Made by a program: the position numbers and the translations under genes
In this document: piece by piece, positions 24,868 through 34,527 of the stretch
How the letters are laid out: every line of letters begins with the position of its first letter
Position numbering within the stretch: the stretch's first letter is position 1
Assembly (NCBI RefSeq): GCF_016772315.1
Contig: NZ_CP053482.1
Location: 2,232,001-2,296,000 of the forward strand
Source of the DNA: Thiothrix subterranea
Lineage (GTDB): Bacteria; Pseudomonadota; Gammaproteobacteria; Thiotrichales; Thiotrichaceae
Direction of reading: 5' to 3'
Length of the DNA: 64,000 nt
Notes under the pieces: model-generated
The model's database searches: none
Seen by the model: the letters and a program-made list of their open reading frames with translations, nothing else
Told to the model about the DNA's origin: nothing

Positions 24868-26466
24868 GTGTACCACCTGTTGGAACAACGCCTACGTGAA
24901 ATTGATGCCCACCATTTGCACCCTTACCTGCGCAATGCCCGTACCGGGCTGGAAAAAGAAAGCCTGCGGGTGTCGTCTGAGGGGCGCTTATCGCAGCGGG
25001 ATCATCCGGCAGTGCTAGGGTCTGCCTTAACCCACCCGTGGATTACCACCGATTACGCCGAATCGTTGCTGGAGTTAATTACCCCACCGCAGGAACGTGC
25101 GGCAGAGGCATTGGATTTTCTGCTCAATATCGAAACGTTTGTGTACCAGCAACTCAACGATGAATTGCTGTGGACAACCAGTATGCCGTGTGTGCTGAGC
25201 GGCGAACGCGATATTCGGATTGCTGAATACGGCAGCTCCAATGCGGGGCGCATGAAACACATTTACCGCGAAGGGCTGGCTTGGCGCTACGGCAAGGCGA
25301 TGCAGGTCATTGCCGGAATTCACTTCAACTATTCCATCGACGAGGCTTTTTGGCAGCCTTGGCAGCAAGTGCAGGGGGATGCGAGGGAATTGCGAACGTT
25401 CCGTGATGCGCAATACATGGGCTTAGTGCGCAATTTGCAGCGTTATGGCTGGCTGATTATTTACCTGTTTGGTACGTCGCCTGCGATTTGCAAAAGCTTT
25501 CTCGGTGGCAGAAAAGCACCGGACGGCATGGAGGAGTTCAACGAATACACGCTGTATGAGCCTTTTGGCACGTCGTTGCGCATGGGCAATATTGGTTATA
25601 CCAATAGCAAGGAAAACAAAACCGGCGTGAGCGTGTGTTACAACGATCTTGACAGTTACGTGAGCAGCTTGCGGCAAGCGATTAACACGCCTTGCCCGGA
25701 ATACGCCAATATCGGGGTGAAAGTAGCAGGGCAATACCGCCAATTAAACGCCAATATTCTGCAAATCGAGAACGAATATTACAGCACGGTACGCCCTAAA
25801 CAGCCGCTGCAAGGCTTTGAGAAACCGACTGATGCACTGGATCGGCGTGGCATTGCGTATGTGGAATTGCGCTCAATTGATGTGAATGCCTTCCACCCCG
25901 CCGGTTTAACGCGCCGCCAGCTCTTTTTCCTCGAAGTCTTTATGCATTTCTGCTTGTTACAGGAAAGCCCGCTGGTGTCTGCCGATGAGTTTCACGCCAT
26001 CAATCAGAATCAGATGTTGACAGCGCATCGCGGGCGTGACCCTGAAGTGCGTTTAAGCTGTTTGGGTAAGAGCGTATTGTTGCGCGATCAGGCCAGAGAT
26101 TTGCTACAAGCGATGCGCCCCGTGGCAGAAATGCTGAACGCGGTACACGCAGAAGACTGTTACACCGATTGTTTGGATAGCCAGATTCAGCTTGCCTACA
26201 ACCCCGACATCACCCCATCGGCACGGATGCTGGAAGAGATGCAGGCTAACCACGAGAGCTTTTTCGCGTTTGCACAGCGTAAATCCTTAGAACACCGTGA
26301 GTATTTTCTGCAACGGGCGCTTGACCCGGCTTTGACCGGTGAGTTCCAACAGCAGGCTAAAGCCTCATTAGCCCGCCAGCAAGTGCTTGAAGCCGGTGAA
26401 AAAATGGATTTTGACAGCTTCCTAAAGGCTTATCTTTCAGGGACTTTGGCTGATGTGAAAAATTAA
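24868..26466 (+). CDS. gshA: Glutamate-cysteine ligase
   Basis: 532 residues from the GTG at 24868 (GGGAG seven bases before); an in-frame GTG at 24841 lacks such a site. First enzyme of glutathione synthesis. Proteobacterial type I features: TGLEKESLRVSSEGRLS, ALTHPWITTDYAESLLELITPP, HFNYS and RYGWLIIYLFG. Divergent from bepA. Glutathione matters for sulfane-sulfur handling (GSSH) in sulfur oxidisers, although the gene is universal in related bacteria. Confidence 0.95.
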   Translation: MYHLLEQRLREIDAHHLHPYLRNARTGLEKESLRVSSEGRLSQRDHPAVLGSALTHPWITTDYAESLLELITPPQERAAEALDFLLNIETFVYQQLNDELLWTTSMPCVLSGERDIRIAEYGSSNAGRMKHIYREGLAWRYGKAMQVIAGIHFNYSIDEAFWQPWQQVQGDARELRTFRDAQYMGLVRNLQRYGWLIIYLFGTSPAICKSFLGGRKAPDGMEEFNEYTLYEPFGTSLRMGNIGYTNSKENKTGVSVCYNDLDSYVSSLRQAINTPCPEYANIGVKVAGQYRQLNANILQIENEYYSTVRPKQPLQGFEKPTDALDRRGIAYVELRSIDVNAFHPAGLTRRQLFFLEVFMHFCLLQESPLVSADEFHAINQNQMLTAHRGRDPEVRLSCLGKSVLLRDQARDLLQAMRPVAEMLNAVHAEDCYTDCLDSQIQLAYNPDITPSARMLEEMQANHESFFAFAQRKSLEHREYFLQRALDPALTGEFQQQAKASLARQQVLEAGEKMDFDSFLKAYLSGTLADVKN

Positions 26467-26705
26467 CCGGACAATTATCCGATTTTTGTTACCCGCAGTG
26501 AAAAACTGGGGTACACTCCAAATAACTTGCCTGATACTTGAAAGTTCCGTGAGCCTTGTTAGTTTGATGCCACGTTTTTACTTGCAGGTTTCACAGTGCA
26601 TAACCTATTGACCACAGTGGTCGATCGTTATCAGGTAATTTGGTGTGACTGATTATCTATAACGTAAATTCCCAAGCAGCACACGCTTTTATGAGATGAC
26701 ATACA
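26467..26705 (+). promoter_or_regulatory. Leader region before the RRM-protein gene
   Basis: 239 bases without a gene. It begins with a short hairpin (CGGA...TCCG, then ATTTTTG) that may end gshA transcription. A small palindrome GACCACAGTGGTC lies near 26609. The long leader would suit an RNA-binding or cold-responsive gene, but no known riboregulator is recognised. Confidence 0.35.
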
Positions 26706-27212
26706 GTGAATATTTACGTTGGCAACCTGCCCTATAAAATTACCGAAAACGACTTGCGCGACCTGTTCTCCGCTTATGGCGAAGTAACTAGCGTTAGCAT
26801 GATCAAAGACAAAATGACGGGGCAATCCAAGGGCTTCGGTTTTGTTGACATGCCAGACGGTGCTGAAGGCAATGCAGCTATTCAAGGTTTGAACGAGCAA
26901 GCCGTTCAAGGCCGTAACATCAAAGTTAACGAAGCAAAACCACGCGAAGATCGTCCACGTGAAGGTGGCGGCGGTCGTGGCGGCTTCGGTGGCGGCAGCG
27001 GCGGTGGTCGTGGCGGCTTCGGTGGCGGTGGTGATCGTGGCGGCTTCGGCGGCGGCGGTGATCGCGGTGGCTTCGGCGGCGGCAACAGCGGCGGCGGTGA
27101 TCGTGGTGGCTTCGGCGGCGGTCGTGGTGGTGATCGTGGCGGCTTCGGCGGCGGTGATCGCGGCGGTCGCGGTGGTGATCGTGGCGGCAATAGCGGCGGC
27201 GGCTACCGTTAA
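26706..27212 (+). CDS. RRM RNA-binding protein with long glycine-rich tail
   Basis: 168 residues starting with GTG at 26706. Residues 1-80 form one RRM with RNP2 (IYVGNL) and RNP1 (KGFGFVDM). From about residue 82 to the end is a low-complexity tail built from units such as GGDRGGFGGG. Resembles cold-inducible glycine-rich RNA-binding proteins. A second RRM protein with a much shorter tail is at 52472-52798. The tail's repetitive DNA is prone to length change. The ribosome site before GTG is weak. Confidence 0.88.
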   Translation: MNIYVGNLPYKITENDLRDLFSAYGEVTSVSMIKDKMTGQSKGFGFVDMPDGAEGNAAIQGLNEQAVQGRNIKVNEAKPREDRPREGGGGRGGFGGGSGGGRGGFGGGGDRGGFGGGGDRGGFGGGNSGGGDRGGFGGGRGGDRGGFGGGDRGGRGGDRGGNSGGGYR

Positions 27213-27229
27213 TCTCTAGCGGTTGTGTG

Positions 27230-27262
27230 GAGCAGGTTGATGCTGTATCAGCCTGCTCTTTC
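27230..27262 (+). terminator. Terminator after the RRM-protein gene
   Basis: GAGCAGGTTGAT (27230-27241) pairs with ATCAGCCTGCTC (27247-27258), one G-U pair allowed, followed by TTTC. It overlaps the 3' end of the convergent DUF167 gene. Confidence 0.6.
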
Positions 27263-27538
27263 AATACCTGCCGGTAAGCAAACCGGGGACTCAACACACA
27301 AGTGTTTGTTCCTGCCGGTTTCGCCGTTCTTGATCTGCACATTGGATTTGGCAACGCCACAAGCTTTTGCCACGAATTTCAGCAGATGTGCATTGGCTTT
27401 GCCATCCACGGGCGGGGCAGTAATTCTTATGCGAATGCGGTCTTCCTGCACTTCTGCAAATTCATCTTTGCTTGCTTTTGGCTGCACCCGTACAAACAGG
27501 TGCAACACATCGTCTTCCCAGCGGTAAAACGCAGTCAT
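27248..27538 (-). CDS. DUF167/YggU family protein
   Basis: 96 residues from the ATG at 27538, four bases after the yggT stop; the longer frame reads into yggT. Family signature: HLFVRVQPKASKDEF, RIRITAPPVDGKANAHLLKFVAK. Structure known for E. coli YggU, function not. The order proC-yggT-yggU is conserved in gammaproteobacteria. The C-terminus is slightly longer than usual. Confidence 0.88.
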   Translation of the reverse strand: MTAFYRWEDDVLHLFVRVQPKASKDEFAEVQEDRIRIRITAPPVDGKANAHLLKFVAKACGVAKSNVQIKNGETGRNKHLCVESPVCLPAGIERAG

Positions 27539-27542
27539 TGCA

Positions 27543-28091
27543 TTACAATCCGAACGATTGCAGCACAATCAATACAATATACAGTAGCAACATCGCCACC
27601 ATCGGCGCGAAGTCCATCATGCCTACCACGGGTACAAATTGGCGCACAGGGCGCAACAATGGTTCGGTTAAGCTGTGCAGTAGGTCAGCCAGTGGATTGC
27701 CTTGGCTATTGCCCACCCAACTGAGTACGGCTTGAATGATGAGGGCGGCTATGTAGATGTAGATCACTGTGCGTAACAAATCAATGATCGCGTACACAAA
27801 CACCACCGGTAAATTGGCTTCACTGCCTTGCAAGGCGACAAGCAGTAGGGTTTGAATAATTTTCAAACTCAGCGCTAATACAATCGAGGCTGTATCCAGT
27901 TTGCCAATCGCCGGAATCATTCGCCGCAGCGGGACTAGTACCGGGTTGGTAATTTTCACTAACGATTGTGAAAGTGGGTTGTAAAAATTAGCCCGCGATA
28001 ATGCCAGCAAAAAACGGATCAGTATTGCGCCAATATAGAACGAAAATAAGACCTCGACCAAAAGAATGCCGATATTTTGAAGTGCTTCCAT
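27543..28091 (-). CDS. yggT: YggT family integral membrane protein
   Basis: 182 residues with two YGGT repeats, each a pair of membrane helices: FYNPLSQSLVKITNPVLVPLRRMIP in the first half and NPLADLLHSLTEPLLRPVRQFVP in the second. Involved in osmotic tolerance or membrane organisation by family report; mechanism unknown. Lies between proC and the DUF167 gene. Confidence 0.9.
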   Translation of the reverse strand: MEALQNIGILLVEVLFSFYIGAILIRFLLALSRANFYNPLSQSLVKITNPVLVPLRRMIPAIGKLDTASIVLALSLKIIQTLLLVALQGSEANLPVVFVYAIIDLLRTVIYIYIAALIIQAVLSWVGNSQGNPLADLLHSLTEPLLRPVRQFVPVVGMMDFAPMVAMLLLYIVLIVLQSFGL

Positions 28092-28119
28092 GAGCCACTG
28101 TCCCCTGTTTGGTGTGTAT

Positions 28120-28962
28120 TTAGCTGTTAGCGGCTGCTAATTCGTGTGAACGGCTGGCGGCCGCTTGCAAGGCTTGCGCAAACAAATCGTGCAAGCCGCC
28201 GGATGTTAGTACGTTCAGTGCCGCTTCGGTGGTGCCGCCTTTGGAGGTGACTTTTTGGCGCAATTCACCGGGTAAATCATCACTTTCCAGTGCCAGTTTT
28301 GCGGCACCGAGAGCGGTTTGCACAATCAGCAAGTGCGCTTCTTCGGGGCGTAAACCGAGCTGTTCAGCGGCGGCTTGCATGGCTTCCATGACCAAAAAGA
28401 AGTAGGCGGGGCCACTGCCAGAAATGGCGGTGACGGCATCCAGTTTGGTTTCATCATCGAACCAGACGGTAATGCCGACAGCACGTAACAGGCTTTCGGC
28501 TGCACTGCGTTGCGAGTCAGATACGTGCTGATTCGCGTATAAACCCGTTGCACCGGCTTGCACCAAAGCGGGGGTGTTGGGCATACAACGCACAATCGCT
28601 TGATTGCCACCCAACCAGCGGTTGAGCGCTTCCTCGCGAATGCCTGCGGCGATGGAAACAAACAGCGGGCGGCTGAGTTGCGCATGGCTGGCAATGTTTT
28701 CGGTCACATTGCGCATGATTTGCGGTTTGACAGCGAGTACCACCACGTCGGCACCTTGCATGGCTTCGAGATTGTCGGTGGTGGTGGTGACTTCCGGCCA
28801 ATGCTTGCGGATGGCATCGAGTTGGTGTTCGTCAGGGTCAGCGACACGCAATACGACATTCGCTTGGTCTTGCAAGAGACCGACGATTAGGCTACGTGCC
28901 ATATTGCCTGCGCCAATGAAAGTGATGGTGGTAGGTTTTTGGGCGAGTTTGGGTGTGTCCAT
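28120..28962 (-). CDS. proC: Pyrroline-5-carboxylate reductase
   Basis: 280 residues. NAD(P)-binding FIGAGNMARSLI at the N-terminus, VVLAVKPQ, VRCMPNTPALV, and the C-terminal signature TAISGSGPAYFFLVMEA with SKGGTTEAAL. Catalyses the last step of proline synthesis. First gene of proC-yggT-DUF167; divergent from the DUF3301 gene, with AAGAGC before the ATG. Confidence 0.95.
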   Translation of the reverse strand: MDTPKLAQKPTTITFIGAGNMARSLIVGLLQDQANVVLRVADPDEHQLDAIRKHWPEVTTTTDNLEAMQGADVVVLAVKPQIMRNVTENIASHAQLSRPLFVSIAAGIREEALNRWLGGNQAIVRCMPNTPALVQAGATGLYANQHVSDSQRSAAESLLRAVGITVWFDDETKLDAVTAISGSGPAYFFLVMEAMQAAAEQLGLRPEEAHLLIVQTALGAAKLALESDDLPGELRQKVTSKGGTTEAALNVLTSGGLHDLFAQALQAAASRSHELAAANS

Positions 28963-29036
28963 AAAAGCTCTTTACTGTGTATCCGTTAGCAGATTTCCGT
29001 AATAATGGGTGCATTCTACTATTTTCAAGGACAAAA

Positions 29037-29366
29037 ATGGAAAATTTGCTGCTATTGGGGTTGTTAGGGCTGGGTCTTTGGTTCTGGATTGATTCGATGA
29101 ATGCCCGCGAACGTGCGATAACGGCAGCGATGCGGGCCTGTCGGGAGATTGATGTGCAGCTTTTAGATCAAACCGTATCCTTGGAAAGCATGAAACCTAC
29201 CCGTAATCGCCAGGGACATTTGGTGTGGCGACGCATCTACGGGTTTGAATTCAGTGCGCAAGGGGTGGAACGGCGGCATGGTCGTGCCATCTTGCGCGGG
29301 CGCGTGTTGGAGCAGGTGCAGTTGGATCAAGATGATGGCACAACGATCGAGCAGCACGAATTATAA
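29037..29366 (+). CDS. DUF3301 small membrane-anchored protein
   Basis: 109 residues from the ATG at 29037 (AAGGA seven bases before). One N-terminal membrane helix (LLLLGLLGLGLWFWID) then a basic soluble part with NARERAITAAMRACRE, LVWRRIYGFEFSAQG and RRHGRAILRG, the DUF3301 pattern. Function unknown. Converges on trhP with a six-base overlap. Confidence 0.8.
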   Translation: MENLLLLGLLGLGLWFWIDSMNARERAITAAMRACREIDVQLLDQTVSLESMKPTRNRQGHLVWRRIYGFEFSAQGVERRHGRAILRGRVLEQVQLDQDDGTTIEQHEL

Positions 29367-30716
29367 AAACCGGCTGACCAAAATCATATTCCCATCTACC
29401 CCGTCCGGCAGCGGAATACGCATTTTATGCCCGCTACCCGGCGCGGTGGTGACAGGAATGCCATCCATCGTTTCCATACGTTCCAATACCAGTTCACGAT
29501 TGCCGTTGGGTAGCACTATTTCTAGCCGATCACCCACGCTGAAACGGTTTTTCACATCCAACTCAATCCAGCCGTTGTCACGGTCAACGCGCATGGCTTC
29601 GGCAACGAATTGCTGCTGATGCCCCATCGACGCGCCTTGGATGTAGTTTTGGTAGTCGTGGGTGTGGTGGCGTTCGTAAAAGCCATCGGTGTAACCGCGA
29701 TTCGCCAGATTTTCCAAGACGCCCAGCAATTTCGTGTCGAAACTGCGCCCCGCCATTGCGTCATCAATCGCCTGTTTATACGTCTGCGCAGTCCGCGCCA
29801 CGTAGTAGTGCGATTTGGTGCGCCCTTCAATTTTCAGGCAATCCACACCGATTTCGGTGAGTTTTTGGACGTGTTCGACGGCGCGTAAATCTTTGGAATT
29901 CATGATATACGTGCCGTGTTCATCTTCCATGACGGGCATCAATTCACCGGGGCGGTTGGTTTCTTCGAGGAAGTACACCTTGTCTGCGAGTGGATGGCGT
30001 TCTTGATTGCCGCAACTGCCCATGCTTTGCGCTTGGTTGAACAAATCCATCGACAACACGGCTTCTTTGGGAACAAATTTGCCTTCTGCCGCTTCAACCG
30101 CTTCGGTGGTTTTGTATTCCCAGCGGCAGGCATTGGTGCAAGTACCTTGATTCGGGTCGCGGTGGTTGAAGTAGCCGGAGAGCAGACAACGCCCAGAATA
30201 GGCAATGCATAACGCGCCGTGGACGAAGACTTCCAGCTCCATATCCGGGCATTCTTGGCGGATTTCGGCGATTTCATCCAACGATAATTCGCGCGACAAA
30301 ATCACACGGGTCAAGCCGAGGCTTTGCCAGAATTTGACGGTGGCGTAGTTGACGGTGTTAGCTTGCACGGAAAGGTGGATGGGCATGTCCGGCCACTTTT
30401 CGCGTACCAACATAATCAAGCCGGGGTCTGCCATGATCAGCGCGTCGGGATTCATCGCGATCACCGGGGCAAGGTCTTCCATGAAGGTTTTGATCTTGCT
30501 GTTGTGCGGGGAAATGTTTGCCGCGACGAAAAATTGCTTGCCCAACGAATGCGCTTCGGCAATGCCGAGTGCGAGGTTGTCGTTTTTGAATTCGTTATTG
30601 CGCACCCGCAGCGAGTAGCGCGGTTGACCGGCGTAGACCGCATCCGCACCGTAGGCGAAGGCGTGGCGCATGGATTTGAGTGTACCCGCAGGGGCAAGCA
30701 GTTCAGGGCGTTTCAT
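29361..30716 (-). CDS. trhP: Prephenate-dependent tRNA uridine(34) hydroxylase (YegQ, U32 family)
   Basis: 451 residues. U32 family features: PELLAPAGTLKSMRHAFAYGADAVYAG, LSVQANTVNY, FVHGALCIAYSGRC, and cysteines CLLSGYFNHRDPNQGTCTNACRW that would ligate an iron-sulfur cluster. A C-terminal barrel domain follows (about 370-451). TrhP/YegQ makes 5-hydroxyuridine at the wobble position of some tRNAs; older annotation as a protease is outdated. Monocistronic here. Confidence 0.92.
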   Translation of the reverse strand: MKRPELLAPAGTLKSMRHAFAYGADAVYAGQPRYSLRVRNNEFKNDNLALGIAEAHSLGKQFFVAANISPHNSKIKTFMEDLAPVIAMNPDALIMADPGLIMLVREKWPDMPIHLSVQANTVNYATVKFWQSLGLTRVILSRELSLDEIAEIRQECPDMELEVFVHGALCIAYSGRCLLSGYFNHRDPNQGTCTNACRWEYKTTEAVEAAEGKFVPKEAVLSMDLFNQAQSMGSCGNQERHPLADKVYFLEETNRPGELMPVMEDEHGTYIMNSKDLRAVEHVQKLTEIGVDCLKIEGRTKSHYYVARTAQTYKQAIDDAMAGRSFDTKLLGVLENLANRGYTDGFYERHHTHDYQNYIQGASMGHQQQFVAEAMRVDRDNGWIELDVKNRFSVGDRLEIVLPNGNRELVLERMETMDGIPVTTAPGSGHKMRIPLPDGVDGNMILVSRFL

Positions 30717-30803
30717 GGGGGAGTATCCGCTGTGTGTGAGTTCAAGCGGGGATTATATTCCCAAGTGTGGCACTAGGCTAATTTACTGCGAGGGTAGGGC
30801 GGT

Positions 30804-33800
30804 TTAGGCAGCCCACTTACGCCGATTAGCCGCAAAGTCCAGCACCAACGCAAACACGTTGTCGCATTTGGTTTTAAAGGTCACGCGGTCATAGCTGTCG
30901 GGTAAATCCTTATCCAGCACGTCCTCAATTGCGTTTTTCACCGCGAGCTGGGTTTGGCTGTCTTTCCACCAATCTTGCACCAAGACTTTGGGGTGTTCTT
31001 GGAGCAAGCGGATCAGCAGGTCTTTTGCCGCCAGTTTCACCCGCTGTTCTTCCGTCTGGGTGAGCTTGTCTTTTTTCAACAGATCGTAAAGCTCCAGCTC
31101 ATCCTCGCTCAAGCCTTCGCGCACATGGCGTTCATCCTCGGTTTGCATCGCTTGGGTGAAATGCACCAAATCGTCAAAATAGTTGTCGGCGGATGAACTG
31201 CCTGCATTGTAACGCTCGATAATCGCCTGCAAGCGTGCCGCAAACGCCACCCGTGTGCTGTTTTGCGCCATCATGTTATGCAATTTGGCTTCAATGAATG
31301 CCCGCATATCCGCAATTTCGATATTCTTGTATTGCGCTGTGCTGAAATCTTCGCGCAGCTTGTCGAAGTCGATCTTGCTTAAATCCCACGTCCGCCCTTT
31401 TTGGATAATGCGGTATTCCACGCTGTATTCACGCTGGCGAAACTCGTCGGCATCATCCACCACCACGCTTTCATCCAGCAATTCGGCAATGCGCTGGCTG
31501 ACGGCTTCAATATCTGCACCTTCCACCAAGCTATCCACCACCCCGCGCAAGTATTGGATCGCGGCAATGTCCAGCCGTGGTGCTTGCTGGTAAATCTCTG
31601 GTTTGCAGGCTTCGTACAAGGCAGTCACAGTGTTGTCGTAGACGTTGAAGGCTTTGCGCCATTCCTCATTGCCCAGCAAAATGTCGGTAAAAGCGTTGAA
31701 TTTCGCAATATTTTTGAAAGTGTCTTGCGTACCCAGTACAGCATTCAGGTCAATGTCACGCTCACGGCAAAAGGTCAGCGTTTGGGCAACCGCATCATCC
31801 AACAACACCAGCAATTCGGTTTTTTCCTGCACCGGCACGGTTTCGCCAGTGTCGCCTTGCGCGTAGTCTTTCAACGCTTTTTTCATATTGCGGAACACGT
31901 TGTAGTAATCGACGATTTCACCGTGCTGTTTTTCCACGGGTTTGCCGCTGTAACCCTGAATGCTGTAAGACGCGACGCGGTTGGCACGGGCGATGGTTTG
32001 CATCAGGGTGTGGCCTTTCATTGGTTTGTCGAGGTACAGCGTTGAAACGGTGGGCGCATCAAATCCGGTCAGCCACATAGCGCACACAAATACCAGTTGC
32101 AGCGGGTGTTCGGGGTCTTTGAAATTGTGCTCAATATCGTGACCGTTGGTATCCAACTGGTCGAGTCGCGTAATGTGCGGTTTGATGTCGAGCTTTTGCT
32201 GGGCGAAACGCGCTTCATCGGCTTTGGGATCGCTGATAACCACTGCCATTTCCACCGACTTCATCCATTCCAGCCGTTTTTTCAGGCGGGCTTTTTCAAC
32301 TTCATTGGTGGTGCTATTGATGCGCCCGCGCAGGTTTTTCAGTTCAGCTTTCCAATGCTGCTGCACTTTGTCGTACATGGTCACGGCGGTGAATTTATCG
32401 ACGGTAATCACCATGCCCTTGCCCAGATAACCACGCTGCGGGAAGTGGTACACGATGTCTTGCGCAATCATATCCAGCCGGTCGTCGCGTTTGATCACTT
32501 CCATTTCAGTGGCGAATTTGCGTTCCAGCTTGTCCTGTTGCGCCGCATCCAGCTCCTCGTCTTCCAGCAAGGCACAGAATTCTTCGCTCAAATCCTCATT
32601 CTGAATCAATACCTTGGGGACGCGCTTTTCGTAGAACAGTGGCACGGTGGCTTTATCGTCCATCGCCTGCTGGAAGTTGTATTCCGAGACGTAACCGCCG
32701 AACCATGCACTGGTTTTACGTTCTTTGCCCAACAGTGGCGTACCCGTGAAAGCGAGGAAATGTGCGCCCTTGAGTCCGGCACGCATGTTTTCCGCCAGAT
32801 TTTGGTATTGGGTGCGGTGCGCTTCATCCACCATCACAATGACTTCGCGTCCGCCGTTGGGGTCAAACAGGCGCGGGTAGGCTTTGCCCTTGTCGTAGCG
32901 GAATTTCTGGATCAGGGTGAACATCACCTTTTTGTTCTGCCCCAGAAACTTGCGCATTTCTTCGGCGTTACTGGGTTGCGCGGCATCTTCTTCTTGCACC
33001 GTGCCGGTATTCAGGAAGTTGCGGTAAATCTGCCCGTCCAAATCCTGCCGATCCGTCACCACCACAAAGCTGAAATTGCCGCTGACCTTGCGGAAGATTT
33101 TGCGCACGTAAAAAATCATCGAAAAACTTTTGCCCGACCCTTGGGTGTGCCAAAATACCCCCAGTTTGCCGTCGTGCTGCTCACGTTGCAGGAAACGCTG
33201 GTAGGCACTGTTCACCCCCAGAAACTGGTGGTTTTGCGCAATGATTTTGGTGCTGCCCTTGTGGTAAATCACGAAGTTTTCCACGTAATCCAGCAAGCGG
33301 CTGCGCTCACACAAACCCGCGATAGCGTATTCCAAGGACGTGCCTTGCGCTTCGATTTGCGGGCGGTTGACCACTTCTTTTTCATCCGCCACCCGCAACC
33401 AATGGAAGAAATGTTCCCAACCGGCGGTAAAGCTGCCCACGCGGGTTTCTAGCGCGTTGGAGAGAATGCAAAACGCATTGCAGTGGAACAGTTGCGGAAT
33501 ATCGTGCAGGTAATTGGTCAGGTTGTCGTCAAACGCACTGCGCAATTTGACGTTGGAATTTTTCAACTCAATGAACACCAGCGGTAAGCCATTGACGTAC
33601 AAAATCACATCCGGGCGGCGGTACGCGGCTTTCGGGGCTTGCCCCAATGACTTGATCCATAATTGCGCCACGGCGAGGTAGCGGTTATTGGCGGGTATGT
33701 TGAAGTCGATCAGGCGCACGAAGTCGTGTTGTTTCACGCCCTTGGCATCTTCAAAAGTGACGGGTACGCCATCGCGGATAAACTGATCGAGTTCCTGATT

Positions 33801-34073
33801 GGCTTTGAGCGGTGAAAGCGCGATACGGCGATCCATCAGCGTTGCCACCACCTCGGTGACAACGCTGGCGGGAATGTGCGGATTCAAGCGTTCGCAGGCT
33901 TCCCGTAAACGCTCGGCGAGAATCACATCGCGCTTGTCACGGCGTTGCGAACCGTCGTTGAGATCGTCGGGGTTGGCGGTGTGGCACACCAGTACATCGA
34001 AACCGTGCAAGTGTTGCAGCTTTTGCAACAAAGCCCGCTCGATGTCATCTTCGGATATAAAATTTCTTGCCAT
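30804..34073 (-). CDS. hsdR: Type I restriction enzyme, R subunit
   Basis: 1089 residues. N-terminal nuclease motif near 150-175 (RPDVILYVNGLPLVFIELKN, PD-ExK type). SF2 motor: Walker A QGSGKSFS with K315, Walker B VDEAHRTQ, TGTPLLGKE, and later motif VI-like QTIARANRVA. A helical C-terminal part binds the methylase. It cuts DNA lacking the HsdM/HsdS methylation after ATP-driven translocation. It is separated from hsdS by about 1.8 kb of toxin-antitoxin genes although all three hsd genes are on the - strand. Intact by reading frame. Confidence 0.95.
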   Translation of the reverse strand: MARNFISEDDIERALLQKLQHLHGFDVLVCHTANPDDLNDGSQRRDKRDVILAERLREACERLNPHIPASVVTEVVATLMDRRIALSPLKANQELDQFIRDGVPVTFEDAKGVKQHDFVRLIDFNIPANNRYLAVAQLWIKSLGQAPKAAYRRPDVILYVNGLPLVFIELKNSNVKLRSAFDDNLTNYLHDIPQLFHCNAFCILSNALETRVGSFTAGWEHFFHWLRVADEKEVVNRPQIEAQGTSLEYAIAGLCERSRLLDYVENFVIYHKGSTKIIAQNHQFLGVNSAYQRFLQREQHDGKLGVFWHTQGSGKSFSMIFYVRKIFRKVSGNFSFVVVTDRQDLDGQIYRNFLNTGTVQEEDAAQPSNAEEMRKFLGQNKKVMFTLIQKFRYDKGKAYPRLFDPNGGREVIVMVDEAHRTQYQNLAENMRAGLKGAHFLAFTGTPLLGKERKTSAWFGGYVSEYNFQQAMDDKATVPLFYEKRVPKVLIQNEDLSEEFCALLEDEELDAAQQDKLERKFATEMEVIKRDDRLDMIAQDIVYHFPQRGYLGKGMVITVDKFTAVTMYDKVQQHWKAELKNLRGRINSTTNEVEKARLKKRLEWMKSVEMAVVISDPKADEARFAQQKLDIKPHITRLDQLDTNGHDIEHNFKDPEHPLQLVFVCAMWLTGFDAPTVSTLYLDKPMKGHTLMQTIARANRVASYSIQGYSGKPVEKQHGEIVDYYNVFRNMKKALKDYAQGDTGETVPVQEKTELLVLLDDAVAQTLTFCRERDIDLNAVLGTQDTFKNIAKFNAFTDILLGNEEWRKAFNVYDNTVTALYEACKPEIYQQAPRLDIAAIQYLRGVVDSLVEGADIEAVSQRIAELLDESVVVDDADEFRQREYSVEYRIIQKGRTWDLSKIDFDKLREDFSTAQYKNIEIADMRAFIEAKLHNMMAQNSTRVAFAARLQAIIERYNAGSSSADNYFDDLVHFTQAMQTEDERHVREGLSEDELELYDLLKKDKLTQTEEQRVKLAAKDLLIRLLQEHPKVLVQDWWKDSQTQLAVKNAIEDVLDKDLPDSYDRVTFKTKCDNVFALVLDFAANRRKWAA

Positions 34074-34197
34074 TTGCCCAGCCCCGTTTATGCGTCCGTA
34101 TTTGGGGAAGTTTAGCGCAGATATGAGGCATAGGAATACAAAAAATAAGTATTGTGTTAAGATCAGGTACTACGCCAACGCAGTATTTGGAGGCATC

Positions 34198-34527
34198 ATG
34201 AATACCATCGGCATCAAAGAATTACAAACCAACCCCGGCAAACTTAGCCATGCCTTGTTGCATAATGAATACCTGCTCATTACCCGTCGCGGCGAACCGC
34301 TGGGGGTTGCCCTGCCATTTGGCTTGCCCTTGCTGGAAAATGGCATGAAAAACTGGGTGGCACTCAAGGCGTTTCAAGCAGGTGACATTAGCCTTGGGCA
34401 ACTCGGTAAGGTTCTGGGAAAAAACAAGCACGATACACTGGCGTTACTCGGTGAGTTGAACATTCCCTTTGCCGATTACGATTTGCAGGAGGATTTGCAA
34501 ACGCTGGAGGCTCTGTTTAACGCATGA
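34198..34527 (+). CDS. Antitoxin: Phd-like N-terminus plus UPF0175-like C-terminus
   Basis: 109 residues from the ATG at 34198 (GGAGG five bases before). N-terminal MNTIGIKELQTNPGKLSHAL with LLITRRGEPLGVAL is Phd/YefM-like; the C-terminal part (VALKAFQAGDISLGQLGKVL) is a UPF0175-like helix-turn-helix. Overlaps the toxin gene by four bases (ATGA). Stands on the + strand, against the hsd genes. Confidence 0.83.
   Translation: MNTIGIKELQTNPGKLSHALLHNEYLLITRRGEPLGVALPFGLPLLENGMKNWVALKAFQAGDISLGQLGKVLGKNKHDTLALLGELNIPFADYDLQEDLQTLEALFNA

Noticed and set aside
26945-27212. Direct repeats considered as a CRISPR or tandem-repeat locus
   Set aside because: Repeats are in frame and encode Gly/Arg units with no spacers.
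26959-27219. Ala/Val-rich 86-codon frame over the glycine-rich tail, and a Pro-rich frame opposite
   Set aside because: Both are frame shadows of the repetitive GGC/GGT codons of the RRM protein tail.
32097-33452. 451-codon open frame on the + strand inside hsdR
   Set aside because: Exactly antisense to conserved HsdR motor motifs; its translation has no recognisable domain.
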